Source: Thomasclavelia spiroformis (GTDB lineage Bacteria; Bacillota_I; Bacilli_A; Erysipelotrichales; Coprobacillaceae). From it: DNA of 64,000 nucleotides. Under the pieces are notes generated by a model. It was not told the origin of the DNA. It saw nothing but the letters and a program-made list of their open reading frames with translations, and made no database searches. The translations under genes were made by a program, and so were the position numbers. This document shows positions 29,112 to 38,419 of the stretch, piece by piece. The stretch is from NCBI GenBank assembly GCA_018369555.1, contig JAGZCC010000002.1, positions 5,639 to 69,638 on the forward strand, given 5' to 3'. How positions within the stretch are numbered: the first letter of the stretch is position 1; every line of letters begins with the position of its first letter.

Positions 29112-29603
29112 ATGTCAGTTTCATTTATTCGTATTGATGATCGAATGATTCATGGTCAAACATGTACACGTTGGGCACGTGAATATCCTTGTGATGGTTT
29201 GATTGCTGTAAATGATAAAGCAGCATCAAACGATGTATTAAAAGCAGCTTATAAAGCTGCTAGTGGTAAAAAAACTTTTGTTTGGACATTGGATGCATTT
29301 GAAAAAAAATCACAAAAAGTTTTAGATAGTGATACACAATATTTTTTGATTGCTAAAAATCCAATTGATATGTGTAAAATTTTAGTTGATCAAGGTTTTA
29401 AATGTGGAATTGATACAGTTATTGTTGGACCATGTAATGATCGTGAAGGAGCGGTTAAATTAGGTAACAATCAATCAATTACTCAAGAAGAAGCAGATGC
29501 TTTTGAAAAAATTGCTCAAGCAGGTTATAAAATTAAATTTGCTTTATTACCTGATGTTTCTATTGGAACATGGGATGATTTTAAAAGTAAATTTGGTTAT
29601 TAA
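29112..29603 (+). CDS. PTS mannose/fructose-family EIIB
   Basis: This is a 163-residue protein with N-terminal IRIDDRMIHGQTC, which carries the active-site His typical of PTSIIB_sorb. It takes phosphate from EIIA and phosphorylates the incoming sugar at the IIC/IID channel. RBS AGGAGG. The gap from EIIA is 15 bases. Confidence 0.92.
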   Translation: MSVSFIRIDDRMIHGQTCTRWAREYPCDGLIAVNDKAASNDVLKAAYKAASGKKTFVWTLDAFEKKSQKVLDSDTQYFLIAKNPIDMCKILVDQGFKCGIDTVIVGPCNDREGAVKLGNNQSITQEEADAFEKIAQAGYKIKFALLPDVSIGTWDDFKSKFGY

Positions 29604-29623
29604 AATAAAGGGGGATAATTATT

Positions 29624-30475
29624 ATGGAAATTAGTTGGATTCAAGCAGCCCTACTTGGTTTATTTGCTTGTTTATCAAGTATGCCAGGGTTAGGTGGAAC
29701 TTCTTTTGGTAACTATACGTTAGGTAGACCATTAGTTGGGGGCTTAGTTTGTGGTATTATTTTAGGAGATGTTGCAACTGGAATTTTAGTTGGGGTGGCA
29801 ATGCAAGTTGTTTATATAGCTCTAGTTACTCCAGGAGGAACAGTTTCAGCCGATGTTCGTGCTGTAAGTTATATTGGAATTCCACTTGCAATGATTGCTT
29901 TAAAAAGTTATGGATTAGATGCAGCATCAAGTGATGGACAATCATTAGCAACATCTTTTGGAACAATGGTTGGAACATTAGGAACTGTATTATTTTATGG
30001 AACAGCGACAATCAATTTAGCATGGCAACATATTGGATGGAAAGCTGTTGAAAAAGGTAATTTTAAAAAATTATATGTAGTTGATATGGTACTACCATGG
30101 ATTTCTCATATTATTTGTTCATTTATTCCTGCAATGATCATGTGTAAAATGGGGGCACCAATGGTTGATTTGATTAAAACATATTTGCCAATGGATGGAA
30201 TTGCAATGAAAACATTATTTACAGTTGGATCATTATTACCATGTGTAGGGATTGCTATTTTGTTAAAACAAATTGTTACTAAAGCAATTGATTTTATTCC
30301 ATTTTTCTTTGGGTTCACTTTAGCTGCTGCTTTAGGAATAAATTTAGTATCTGCAACAATTATTGCAAGTATGTTTGCTTTAATTAACTATAAAATTAAA
30401 ATGCTTACATTAAGTAAAGCAACAATGGTTAGTGAAAATACAAGTATTGATGATGATGATGAGGAGGATATTTAA
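29624..30475 (+). CDS. PTS mannose/fructose-family EIIC membrane subunit
   Basis: This is a 283-residue hydrophobic protein with the EII-Sor motifs GGTSFGNYTLGRPLVGG and GILVGVAMQVVYIALVTPGG. The C-terminus ends in an acidic run (SIDDDDEEDI), whose GATGAGGAGGAT codons also supply the ribosome binding site of EIID. It forms the sugar channel with EIID. Confidence 0.92.
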   Translation: MEISWIQAALLGLFACLSSMPGLGGTSFGNYTLGRPLVGGLVCGIILGDVATGILVGVAMQVVYIALVTPGGTVSADVRAVSYIGIPLAMIALKSYGLDAASSDGQSLATSFGTMVGTLGTVLFYGTATINLAWQHIGWKAVEKGNFKKLYVVDMVLPWISHIICSFIPAMIMCKMGAPMVDLIKTYLPMDGIAMKTLFTVGSLLPCVGIAILLKQIVTKAIDFIPFFFGFTLAAALGINLVSATIIASMFALINYKIKMLTLSKATMVSENTSIDDDDEEDI

Positions 30476-30476
30476 G

Positions 30477-31313
30477 ATGGAAAAGAAATTAACTAAGAAA
30501 AATCTAAATAAATCTTTTCATAATTGGTATTATGGAAACTTAACTTGTTTTTCACAAGAACATATGCAAACTTTTGGATACTTATGCTCAATGTTACCAA
30601 TTGTAGAAGAGTTATATCCAAAAAAAGAAGATCAAGAAAAAGCGATGAAGACATATACAGCATTTTTTAACACTGAACCTCAGATTGGTTCTGTTATTGT
30701 AGGGATTACAGCAGGACTTGAAGAAGCTCGAGCTTCTGGAACTGAAGATGTTGATGATGAAACAATTAATGGTTTACGTGCTGGTTTAATGGGACCATTA
30801 GCAGGGATTGGTGATTCATTGATTGTTGGTACAGTGATTCCAATTTTATTAGGTGTTGCTATGGGAATGTCTACTGGAGGTTCACCGTTAGGAGCAATTT
30901 TCTATATCATTGTTTGGAATTTATTTGCTTACTTTGGAATGAAATTCTTATACTTTAAAGGATATGAATTAGGTGGTAAAGCAGTTGATTTTCTAGTTGG
31001 AGATCAAGGTAAAGCATTAAGAGAATCAATTACAATGTTAGGTGGAATTGTAATTGGTGCGGTTGCTGCAACATGGGTTTCTATTAAGACATCATTTGAA
31101 ATGACAGCAGCAGGTGCAAAAGAACCGTTTTTAGAATTACAAAAAACACTTGATGGTGTTTATCCAGGTTTTTTAACTGCAGCCTTTGTATTATTATGTT
31201 GGTATTTACTTGCTAAGAAAAAAATGTCACCAATTAAAGTTATGTTATTATTAGTAGTTATTGCTTTTATTGGGGTATTAATTGGATTCTTTAATCCAGG
31301 ATTAACATATTAA
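30477..31313 (+). CDS. PTS mannose/fructose-family EIID membrane subunit
   Basis: This is a 278-residue protein. The start at 30477, one base after the EIIC stop, is set by the GAGGAGG in the EIIC tail. EIID-ManZ signatures are FHNWYYGNLTCFSQEHMQTFG, GLRAGLMGPLAGIGDSL and a hydrophobic C-terminus. It partners EIIC. The shared operator with the GH32 gene points to fructose as substrate, while the downstream ManA points to mannose; the sequence alone cannot decide. Confidence 0.92.
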   Translation: MEKKLTKKNLNKSFHNWYYGNLTCFSQEHMQTFGYLCSMLPIVEELYPKKEDQEKAMKTYTAFFNTEPQIGSVIVGITAGLEEARASGTEDVDDETINGLRAGLMGPLAGIGDSLIVGTVIPILLGVAMGMSTGGSPLGAIFYIIVWNLFAYFGMKFLYFKGYELGGKAVDFLVGDQGKALRESITMLGGIVIGAVAATWVSIKTSFEMTAAGAKEPFLELQKTLDGVYPGFLTAAFVLLCWYLLAKKKMSPIKVMLLLVVIAFIGVLIGFFNPGLTY

Positions 31314-31327
31314 AGGAGAAATCGTTT

Positions 31328-31597
31328 ATGGAAGCTAAGTTAAAACAATCATATATTGAAGAAATTAAGTTTCAAACAAAAATGTTAAATAATTTAAAAA
31401 GATGGTTAAAAATATCAATTATCCTTTCCTCACTATCCTTCGCATTTGTCCTTTTTAGCCCATCACTTGGTTTTGTTTGTAAGATTATTGGTATAATTGG
31501 AATGGTTTTAAGTATTATTGCTTGTATATTGATTTTACTTGGCTATAAAAACGGTAGAAATAATGTTAATAAAATTATTGATAGTTTAGATAAATGA
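31328..31597 (+). CDS. Small two-helix membrane protein in the PTS operon
   Basis: This is an 89-residue protein with a basic N-terminal helix (about 1-28) and two hydrophobic segments (ISIILSSLSFAFVLFS and IIGIIGMVLSIIACILILLG). RBS AAAGGAG. I recognise no family. Its place, 15 bases after EIID and before a hairpin, suggests it belongs to the PTS transcript. Confidence 0.7.
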   Translation: MEAKLKQSYIEEIKFQTKMLNNLKRWLKISIILSSLSFAFVLFSPSLGFVCKIIGIIGMVLSIIACILILLGYKNGRNNVNKIIDSLDK

Positions 31598-31628
31598 GGT
31601 TTTATTCTTTTAAGGATAAAACCTTTTT
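31597..31628 (+). terminator. Hairpin between the PTS operon and the HAD gene
   Basis: The AGGTTTTAT / ATAAAACCT stem is followed by TTTTT. The HAD gene starts 17 bases later, so this may be a partial terminator that lowers downstream expression. Confidence 0.6.
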
Positions 31629-31644
31629 AAAAAGGAGAATATAT

Positions 31645-32451
31645 ATGTATCAAGTGGTTTTTAGTGATGTTGATGGTACTTTACTTAATGATCAACATTG
31701 TATAACCCCATTGACACTTCTTGCAATTGAAAAAATTCAAAAACAAGGAATACCTTTTGTTATTGTATCTGCACGTAGTCCCTCAGGAATCTATCCAATT
31801 TTAAAAGAAAATAATTTTACTTGTCCTATAATTTGTTATGGTGGTGGCTTGATTTTAGATCAAGATCATAAAATTATTTTTGAACAGGGAATAGAAACAT
31901 CATTAGCATTAAAGATTATTAATTATATTGAAGTTAATAATTTTGATATAGCTTGGTGTATTTATTCATTTGATGATTGGCTTGTTAAAGATTGTTTAGA
32001 TCCAAGAATTATAAAAGAGGAACAGATTGTTAAAGCTAAATCTCGACAAGGAAACAGGATGGAAATTAAAAAATTATCTAAAGTACATAAAATATTATGT
32101 ATTTGTAATCCTGAACAGATAAATGATTTAGAAATAAAGTTAAAAACGATGTTTAAAGAATGTCAGATTGTTAAATCATCAAATATGCTTATTGAAATAA
32201 CACATCAAAATATTTCCAAAGCATTTGCAATAAAAAAATATTGTGACTTATTAAATATCGATGTTAAAAATACAATTGCTTTTGGTGATCAATATAATGA
32301 TTTAGAAATGTTAAAAACAGTTGGTTATGGAATTGCAATGAAAAATGCACCATTAGAAATAAAAAATGAAGTAATGAAAGTAACTGAAGATAACAATCAT
32401 GATGGAATATATTTTGCATTATCAAAATTAAATTTAATTAAGGAGTTATAA
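31645..32451 (+). CDS. Cof-type HAD phosphatase
   Basis: This is a 268-residue protein starting at 31645 after AAAAGGAG. Motif I is VFSDVDGTLL with the nucleophile Asp, motif II is VIVSAR-like, and motif IV is AFGDQYNDLEMLKTVG. Cof-type (HAD-IIB) enzymes dephosphorylate sugar phosphates and cofactors. Its place between the PTS and ManA suggests a sugar-phosphate substrate. It abuts manA (1 base). Confidence 0.88.
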   Translation: MYQVVFSDVDGTLLNDQHCITPLTLLAIEKIQKQGIPFVIVSARSPSGIYPILKENNFTCPIICYGGGLILDQDHKIIFEQGIETSLALKIINYIEVNNFDIAWCIYSFDDWLVKDCLDPRIIKEEQIVKAKSRQGNRMEIKKLSKVHKILCICNPEQINDLEIKLKTMFKECQIVKSSNMLIEITHQNISKAFAIKKYCDLLNIDVKNTIAFGDQYNDLEMLKTVGYGIAMKNAPLEIKNEVMKVTEDNNHDGIYFALSKLNLIKEL

Positions 32452-32452
32452 A

Positions 32453-34159
32453 ATGAATTACGATCGTTTTCCAGAAACAAAAATAATTGGCTATGATGAT
32501 GAAGCTTTTAATGATGAGCAAGCAATTTACCAAGAATTATCAAAATATAAAGATTTACATTGTTTAGTTGTAGATTGTTATCCAGGGGTTGATGATGAAA
32601 TATTTAGGCTAATTAAAAGTGTATATCAACCGGAAGTTATTATTAAAAGTGAAGATATTTTTTACGATAATGAAGTGCTAAACGATAAGATGAAGTCTAA
32701 TCTTACAGATGATCGTGTAAGAGGAGTAATGTATTATGGGGTCATGGAAGATTTTGTCGATGATAATAGATTAAAAGAAACAAAACAATTAGTAGCTAAT
32801 GAAACTAAGAAAATTTTAATTTATGGAGTTGGTGCTGGGTTAATTAGTACGGGTGATTTGTATATTTATTGTGATTTAGCACGTTGGGAAATTCAACTGC
32901 GATATCGCCAAGGAATGCCGAATTTTAAATGTGATAATTTTGATGAGGATTTTTTAAAGAAAGTAAAACGTGGTTATTTTATAGAATGGCGAATTAGTGA
33001 TAAACATAAAATTAAAATGTTTGATAAAATTGATTATCTAATTGATAGTAATCAAAAAGGTAATCCTAAAATGGTAAAAGGAGAAGCATTAAGAGAAGGC
33101 TTGAAACAAATTGTAAAACAACCATTTAGATTAGTACCATATTTTGATCCAGGTGTTTGGGGTGGTCAATGGATGAAAAAACATTGTAATTTAGATCCTC
33201 ATGAAAAGAATTATGCTTGGAGTTTTGATGGGGTATTAGAAGAGAATAGTTTGTATCTACGTTATAATAATACCCGTATAGAAATTCCAGCAATGGATCT
33301 TGTATTGTATTTACCAGTAGAGTTATTAGGAATGAAAAATTATTGTCGGTTTGGAGCGGAATTTCCAATTAGATTTGATTTTTTGGATACGATTGAAGGA
33401 CAAAATTTAAGTTTACAAGTACATCCTTTAATGGAATATATTAAATCACATTTTGGAATGACTTATACTCAAGATGAAAGTTATTATATTTTAGATAGTG
33501 CTGATGGTGGAGTTTACTTAGGACTTAAAGAGAATATAAATTTTGATGAAATGGTTAAGGATTTAAAACTTGCTGAAGATGGAAAACAAATCTTTGACGC
33601 AAATAAATATATAAATTATTTTCCAGCAAAAAAACATGATCATTTTTTAATTCCTGCTGGAACTGTTCATTGCTCATCAGCAGGGTGTATGGTTTTAGAA
33701 ATAAGTGCAACTCCATATATTTTTACTTTTAAACTTTGGGATTGGAATCGATTAGGATTAGATGGATTACCAAGACCGATTCATCTTGATGATGGTATTA
33801 AAAATATTCAACAAAATCGTACAATTAGTTGGGTAGAAAAAGAACTTGTCAATAACATTCAAGTTATTTATGATGGTGATTATTTAGAAGAAAAAACCGG
33901 TTTACATGAACTAGAATTTATTGAAACAAGAAGATTTACTACATCTACAATAACTTATCATGCTTGTCGAGAAGGTGTTCATATGTTGAATTTAGTCGAA
34001 GGTAAAGAAGCAATTGTTGAAAGTCCAAATTATGCATTTGAACCGTTTATTGTTCATTATGCAGAGACGTTTATTATCCCTAGTGCAATAGGAAAATATA
34101 CAATTAGACCGGTTAATAATGAAAAGATAGTATTTATTAAGGCTTTTGTTAGAAATTGA
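32453..34159 (+). CDS. manA: Class I mannose-6-phosphate isomerase with N-terminal extension
   Basis: This 568-residue protein is far longer than the 300-residue Firmicute ManA. Residues about 300-568 carry the cupin core: LSLQVHPLMEYI, YTQDESYYILD and HDHFLIPAGTVHCSS with the zinc ligands. The first about 220 residues form a separate alpha/beta domain reminiscent of a nucleoside/uridine-kinase-like fold (LHCLVVDCYPGVDDEIF, KKILIYGVGAGLIS) but lack a clear Walker A motif. It interconverts mannose-6-P and fructose-6-P, linking PTS products to glycolysis. It closes the carbohydrate locus before a terminator. Confidence 0.86.
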   Translation: MNYDRFPETKIIGYDDEAFNDEQAIYQELSKYKDLHCLVVDCYPGVDDEIFRLIKSVYQPEVIIKSEDIFYDNEVLNDKMKSNLTDDRVRGVMYYGVMEDFVDDNRLKETKQLVANETKKILIYGVGAGLISTGDLYIYCDLARWEIQLRYRQGMPNFKCDNFDEDFLKKVKRGYFIEWRISDKHKIKMFDKIDYLIDSNQKGNPKMVKGEALREGLKQIVKQPFRLVPYFDPGVWGGQWMKKHCNLDPHEKNYAWSFDGVLEENSLYLRYNNTRIEIPAMDLVLYLPVELLGMKNYCRFGAEFPIRFDFLDTIEGQNLSLQVHPLMEYIKSHFGMTYTQDESYYILDSADGGVYLGLKENINFDEMVKDLKLAEDGKQIFDANKYINYFPAKKHDHFLIPAGTVHCSSAGCMVLEISATPYIFTFKLWDWNRLGLDGLPRPIHLDDGIKNIQQNRTISWVEKELVNNIQVIYDGDYLEEKTGLHELEFIETRRFTTSTITYHACREGVHMLNLVEGKEAIVESPNYAFEPFIVHYAETFIIPSAIGKYTIRPVNNEKIVFIKAFVRN

Positions 34160-34171
34160 AATAAAAGAAGG

Positions 34172-34203
34172 AGGCTTACTTTGTTATAAGGTAAGCTTTT
34201 TTT
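34172..34203 (+). terminator. Intrinsic terminator after manA
   Basis: AGGCTTAC and GTAAGCTT pair across an 11-base loop, followed by a T-run. Confidence 0.75.
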
Positions 34204-34329
34204 ATTATGAGAATAGTTTTTATAATATATAATATAGTTAAAATAATTCTAGTCATTTAATTACTTATTGTTTTATAATTTAAATATAACGACTTAATAA
34301 AAATTCATTTTTATAGAGGAGATTAGAAT

Positions 34330-34971
34330 ATGAAATATATTTTATTGCACGGTTTAGGACAAAATAATACTAGTTATAATAAAACAATTGAGTTTATGGA
34401 AATGAAAGATGATATAATTTGTTTAGATTTAATTAGGTTACTTGCAGGTAAAGAAGTAAATTATTCTAATTTATATCAAGGTTTTGTTGCGTATTGTAAA
34501 CAAATTGATGAACCAATTAATATATGCGGGTTATCATTAGGTGGTATTTTAGCAATGCATTATACAATTAAAAATCCTCATAAAGTCAATTCTTTAGTAT
34601 TGATGGCAACGCAATATATCATGCCTAAAAAATTACTAAAGTTTCAAAATATATTATTTAAACTAATGCCCAATAAAGCGTTTAAAGAAATTGGATTTGA
34701 TAAACATGAATTTATTAATTTATCAAAATCAATGATGAATTTAAACTTTGAAAATGATTTAAAAAAAATAACTTGTCCAACACTTATAGTATATGGAAAT
34801 AAAGATAAAACGAATAAACCGGCTTCGTTAAAACTTAAAGAAAGAATACCTAATAGTAGTATAGAAATAATTGAAAATGCTGGACATGAAGTGAATATCG
34901 ATAATCCGCAAAAATTAGGAATAGTATTAAATGATTTTTTTAAAGGGGGTAATAAGTATGAAAAAATGTAA
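34330..34971 (+). CDS. Alpha/beta hydrolase
   Basis: This is a 213-residue protein with an oxyanion-type LLHGLGQN near the N-terminus, the nucleophile elbow GLSLGG (Ser), and a catalytic His in ENAGHEVN; the acid is probably in YGNKDKTN. The substrate is unknown. RBS AGAGGAGAT. It overlaps the next gene by 14 bases. Confidence 0.82.
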   Translation: MKYILLHGLGQNNTSYNKTIEFMEMKDDIICLDLIRLLAGKEVNYSNLYQGFVAYCKQIDEPINICGLSLGGILAMHYTIKNPHKVNSLVLMATQYIMPKKLLKFQNILFKLMPNKAFKEIGFDKHEFINLSKSMMNLNFENDLKKITCPTLIVYGNKDKTNKPASLKLKERIPNSSIEIIENAGHEVNIDNPQKLGIVLNDFFKGGNKYEKM

Positions 34972-35275
34972 GATAACTGTTGTAAAAGTTGCGTGTTATA
35001 AAGATTTAATGGAAAAATATGAAAATCCTATTGAACATGCTTGTGATATGAAAGAAGGACAAGTATTTATTGCTAATGGGTGGCAAAAGCCAGAAGAAAT
35101 GTGTGAAAGTGCCTGGACTAGTATTTCGCCTTTTGTAATGACTTTAGTTCATGGTGGTAAAAATATTTATAATGGCTGGATGAAAAATCCAAAATCTGCA
35201 TTGATATCATGTAATGATGGGTTTAGACCAGTTAGTTTTTTAATAGAAACTTTAGATGAAGATGCTGATGCGTAA
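34958..35275 (+). CDS. TIGR04076-type protein
   Basis: This is a 105-residue protein. The start at 34958 follows AAAGGGGGT. The pattern KCKITVVKV...C.MKEGQVFIA.GW..PE.MCESAW...FVMTL.HGG and ISCNDGFRPVSFLIE matches the TIGR04076 family of uncharacterised small proteins with conserved Cys residues. No function is known. It is coupled by overlap to the hydrolase. Confidence 0.7.
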   Translation: MKKCKITVVKVACYKDLMEKYENPIEHACDMKEGQVFIANGWQKPEEMCESAWTSISPFVMTLVHGGKNIYNGWMKNPKSALISCNDGFRPVSFLIETLDEDADA

Positions 35276-35286
35276 GGGATAATGAT

Positions 35287-36117
35287 ATGAAATGTGCTTT
35301 AGATAATGTAAAAAATATTAAAGATAATGAACGTATAGGTAGAGATGATTTTAAAGATATTTTATTAGATGGATTAGTTTTAGATGATATTAGAAATGAA
35401 AATTATCCTAATTTAAAAAAATGGCTTCGTTATCAATTGTTTCAAAGAAATGATGTGGATAAGATATTAAAAAAATCAGATATTATTTTAAAATTAGAAT
35501 GGTATAGAGAAGATGTTAATATTAATAAACGATATTTTGATTGTATCTTTTCAATGAAAACATATTTAAATATGTTTTTAAAATTATATAATCCTCAAGC
35601 AATTAATTATGCTTGGTTATTGATTTATTTTGATAATATTTTTAGCAATGAAAATGTTAGTAAATTTTGTAATGAAAATAATGTTAAAAGTAAAGATTTT
35701 AATAATTTTTTTAATGAACTTGAAAGATTTGCGAAAAATACCCATACTTTAGGTAATTATATGCCGGTTGCAGATAATAAATATAATCAAATAAAAGGTT
35801 GTAAGTGGGTTTATAATGATCGAATAGAGTGGTTTTTAAAAGATGTATTTAATGATGTGAATAATAGTTATTATAAGTGGTTTGATAATAATATTGAAAA
35901 ACTTGATTTAGGTGGGTTGTTTGATGATGTTGATAAAAGAATAATTTCTAGTGAGTTATTGAATTTTGAAATTCATAAAACAAATAAGTTTACAGTAAAT
36001 GATATAATAAAATATTTTCAATATCTTAAAGTTGTAAATAAGTGGATTGAAAAACGAACAGATATTCTAATTAATAAAATTATTATTTCAAAAAATTACT
36101 TAGAAGATGAAAGTTAA
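35287..36117 (+). CDS. Uncharacterised 276-residue protein
   Basis: This soluble, Asn/Asp/Lys-rich protein has no signal peptide or membrane helix. The most distinctive segment is ERFAKNTHTLGNYMPVADNKYN, which resembles the HTLGN motif of DUF6994-type proteins and of some DUF1524-related sequences; the assignment is tentative. It begins 11 bases after the TIGR04076 gene and is probably the last gene of that short operon. Confidence 0.6.
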   Translation: MKCALDNVKNIKDNERIGRDDFKDILLDGLVLDDIRNENYPNLKKWLRYQLFQRNDVDKILKKSDIILKLEWYREDVNINKRYFDCIFSMKTYLNMFLKLYNPQAINYAWLLIYFDNIFSNENVSKFCNENNVKSKDFNNFFNELERFAKNTHTLGNYMPVADNKYNQIKGCKWVYNDRIEWFLKDVFNDVNNSYYKWFDNNIEKLDLGGLFDDVDKRIISSELLNFEIHKTNKFTVNDIIKYFQYLKVVNKWIEKRTDILINKIIISKNYLEDES

Positions 36118-36124
36118 TTATTAA

Positions 36125-36153
36125 TTGACGAATTTAGTAGATTCATATAAAAT
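36125..36153 (+). promoter_or_regulatory. Sigma-A promoter of the NSS transporter
   Basis: TTGACG at 36125-36130, a 17-bp spacer and TAAAAT at 36148-36153 lie 29 bases upstream of the transporter start. Confidence 0.65.
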
Positions 36154-36182
36154 TAATGATTGTGTGAAAAAGGAGACAATTT

Positions 36183-37553
36183 ATGAAAAGAGAAAAATTA
36201 TCTTCACGTCTGGGCTTTATTTTATTATCGGCAGGATGTGCAATCGGGCTAGGAAATATCTGGCGTTTTCCATACATGGTAGGAGAATATGGTGGTGGTG
36301 CATTTGTACTTGTATACTTATTTTTCTTAATTGTTTTAGGTTTACCAATTATTGTTATGGAATATTCGATAGGGCGTGCTTCGAAAAAAAGTATCGCTCA
36401 AAGTTTTCAATTATTGGAAAAAAAGGGACAAAAATGGCATTGGTTTTCTTATGTTGCGATGATTGGAAATTATTTATTAGTAATGTTTTATACAACTATT
36501 TCAGGTTGGATGTTGGCTTATTTTGTTAAAATGTTAAAGGGAGACTTCAATGGTTTGACTACCGTAGAAGTTGGTAAAGTATTTACAGATTTACAAGCTA
36601 ATCCAGCAGCTAGTATTTTTTGGATGGTTTTAATTGTTGTAATTGGATGTTTGATTTGTGTTCTTGGATTGCAACGAGGAGTTGAAAAAATTACTAAAGT
36701 AATGATGGGATTATTACTTGGGGTAATGATTTTATTAGTTATTAAATCTCTTAGTTTAAGTGGAGCAATGAAAGGTGTTGAGTTTTATTTAGTTCCGGAT
36801 TTTAGTGCTTTAAAGGAAAATGGTGTTTTTAATGCAATATATGCTGCAATGGGACAAGCGTTTTTTACTTTAAGTGTTGGGATGGGAGGTATGGCTATTT
36901 TTGGTAGTTATATTGATCGTGATCATTCTTTAACTGGAGAAGGATTAAGAGTGTTAGCTTTAGATACTTTTGTTGCAGTAATGGCTGGTTTTATTATTTT
37001 TCCTGCATGTATGTCTTTTGGAGTTGATGCTGGAAGTGGACCAGGATTAGTATTTGTTACTTTACCAAATATTTTTAATGCTATGGATAATGGTAGAGTT
37101 TGGGGAACATTATTTTTTGTTTTTATGAATTTTGCAGCATTATCAACAATTATTGCTGTATTTGAAAATATTGTTTCTTTTTCAATTGATTTATTATCTT
37201 GGTCAAGAAAGAAAAGTGTTATTGTTAATTTTATTATTATTGTAATTGGAAGTATTCCATGTGCAATTGGTTTTAGTGTTTTATCTGGTTTTCAGCCCTT
37301 TGGAGCTGGTAGTGCAGTGTTAGATTTATTAGATTTTCTTGTATCAAATGTAATTATGCCATTTGGTTCATTAGTATTTTTATTTTTCTGTACTAAAAAG
37401 ATTGGTTGGGGTTGGAAAAATTTTATTAGTGAAGCCAATGCAGGTAAGGGAATGAAATTTCCTGAAAAAACTAGATTTTATGTTAGTTGGATATTACCGA
37501 TTATTGTGATTTTTATTTTTATTAGTGGACTATGTGAAAAGTTATTTATGTAA
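36183..37553 (+). CDS. Sodium-dependent NSS-family (SNF) amino-acid transporter
   Basis: This is a 456-residue protein with about 11-12 hydrophobic segments. TM1 has the NSS signature AGCAIGLGNIWRFPYMVGEYGGGAFVLVYL, which carries the unwound Na+/substrate site. Bacterial NSS members (TnaT, MhsT, LeuT) import hydrophobic or aromatic amino acids with sodium; the specificity here is unknown. RBS AAAAAGGAG. It is transcribed from its own promoter. Confidence 0.92.
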   Translation: MKREKLSSRLGFILLSAGCAIGLGNIWRFPYMVGEYGGGAFVLVYLFFLIVLGLPIIVMEYSIGRASKKSIAQSFQLLEKKGQKWHWFSYVAMIGNYLLVMFYTTISGWMLAYFVKMLKGDFNGLTTVEVGKVFTDLQANPAASIFWMVLIVVIGCLICVLGLQRGVEKITKVMMGLLLGVMILLVIKSLSLSGAMKGVEFYLVPDFSALKENGVFNAIYAAMGQAFFTLSVGMGGMAIFGSYIDRDHSLTGEGLRVLALDTFVAVMAGFIIFPACMSFGVDAGSGPGLVFVTLPNIFNAMDNGRVWGTLFFVFMNFAALSTIIAVFENIVSFSIDLLSWSRKKSVIVNFIIIVIGSIPCAIGFSVLSGFQPFGAGSAVLDLLDFLVSNVIMPFGSLVFLFFCTKKIGWGWKNFISEANAGKGMKFPEKTRFYVSWILPIIVIFIFISGLCEKLFM

Positions 37554-37640
37554 ATGATATTGTTTGAAAATGGTTTTGTAAGATTGTATACTTAAAGTGA
37601 CGATAATAAGAAGTGATAAATTTTAATAATTGGTATTGAG

Positions 37641-38378
37641 GTGATTATTATTGTTTATCTATTTATTATAGGAACTGTGATTGCAAGTTTTGTAAATGCT
37701 TTAATATATCGTATTCCAAGACAAATTGCGATTTATAAAGGACGAAGTTATTGTGAAAATTGCTATCATAAATTATCTTGGTATGATTTAATCCCAATAA
37801 TTAGTTATTTATTATTAAGGGGAAAATGTCGATATTGTTATTGTGGGATTTCAATTAATCATCTGCTATTTGAGTGTTTTGGTGGATGTTTGATGATTTT
37901 TTGTTTTTATTATTTTAGTTTATCATTTGAGATGATCTTGATATTTTTAATAGTGATGAATTTAGTGATGATTGCTATAATTGATCATAATACAATGGAT
38001 ATTTATTTATCGACAATTTTATCTTTATTAGTACTAGTGATTATATATAGATATTTAGTAGGCATAAATTTTGTTGCGATTTTTATTGCAGCGCTATTAA
38101 TAAGTTTAATCATGCTTGTTTTTAATTTATTTATTCCTAATAGTTTTGGTTTTGGGGATATTGAATTAATGTTTGTTTCAGGAATATTGTTAGGAATTCA
38201 AAAAAACATTTTAGCTTTTTGCCTAGGTGTTATTATTGCGGGGATATATGTAAGTTATTTATTGATAGTAAAGAAAGTAGCCATGAAAAAACATATTGCT
38301 TTTGCTCCTTTTTTATCTGTAGGAATTGTTGTATCGTTATTTTATGGAAATCAAATAATTATGTGGTATATGTATTAA
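37641..38378 (+). CDS. Prepilin peptidase (A24 type IV leader peptidase)
   Basis: This is a polytopic protein of about 245 residues. SYCENCYHKLSWYDLIPIISYLLLRGKCRYC is the N-terminal methylase-like cysteine region, AIIDHNTMDIY holds the first catalytic Asp and FGFGDIELMF the second. It would process type IV pilin-like or competence (ComC-type) pseudopilins. No pilus genes are nearby. The start is uncertain: the GTG at 37641 lies inside the SD-like GAGGTGAT, so initiation at a non-AUG codon about 9 bases on is possible. Confidence 0.85.
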   Translation: MIIIVYLFIIGTVIASFVNALIYRIPRQIAIYKGRSYCENCYHKLSWYDLIPIISYLLLRGKCRYCYCGISINHLLFECFGGCLMIFCFYYFSLSFEMILIFLIVMNLVMIAIIDHNTMDIYLSTILSLLVLVIIYRYLVGINFVAIFIAALLISLIMLVFNLFIPNSFGFGDIELMFVSGILLGIQKNILAFCLGVIIAGIYVSYLLIVKKVAMKKHIAFAPFLSVGIVVSLFYGNQIIMWYMY

Positions 38379-38419
38379 AAAAGCTTAAAAGCTATCATTT
38401 TGATAGTTATTAAGCTTTT
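38377..38419 (+). terminator. Intrinsic terminator after the prepilin peptidase
   Basis: A long imperfect stem AAAAGCTTAAAAGCTATC / GATAGTTATTAAGCTTTT is followed by T-rich sequence. Confidence 0.75.

Noticed and set aside
28700..31313. Assigning the PTS firmly to mannose
   Set aside because: The EII motifs define only the mannose/fructose/sorbose family. The operator link to GH32 favours fructose and ManA favours mannose, so it is left open.
36125..36529. A 134-residue frame overlapping the start of the NSS transporter
   Set aside because: It is a cysteine-rich shadow of the transporter in another frame; the transporter frame has the SD, promoter and family motifs.
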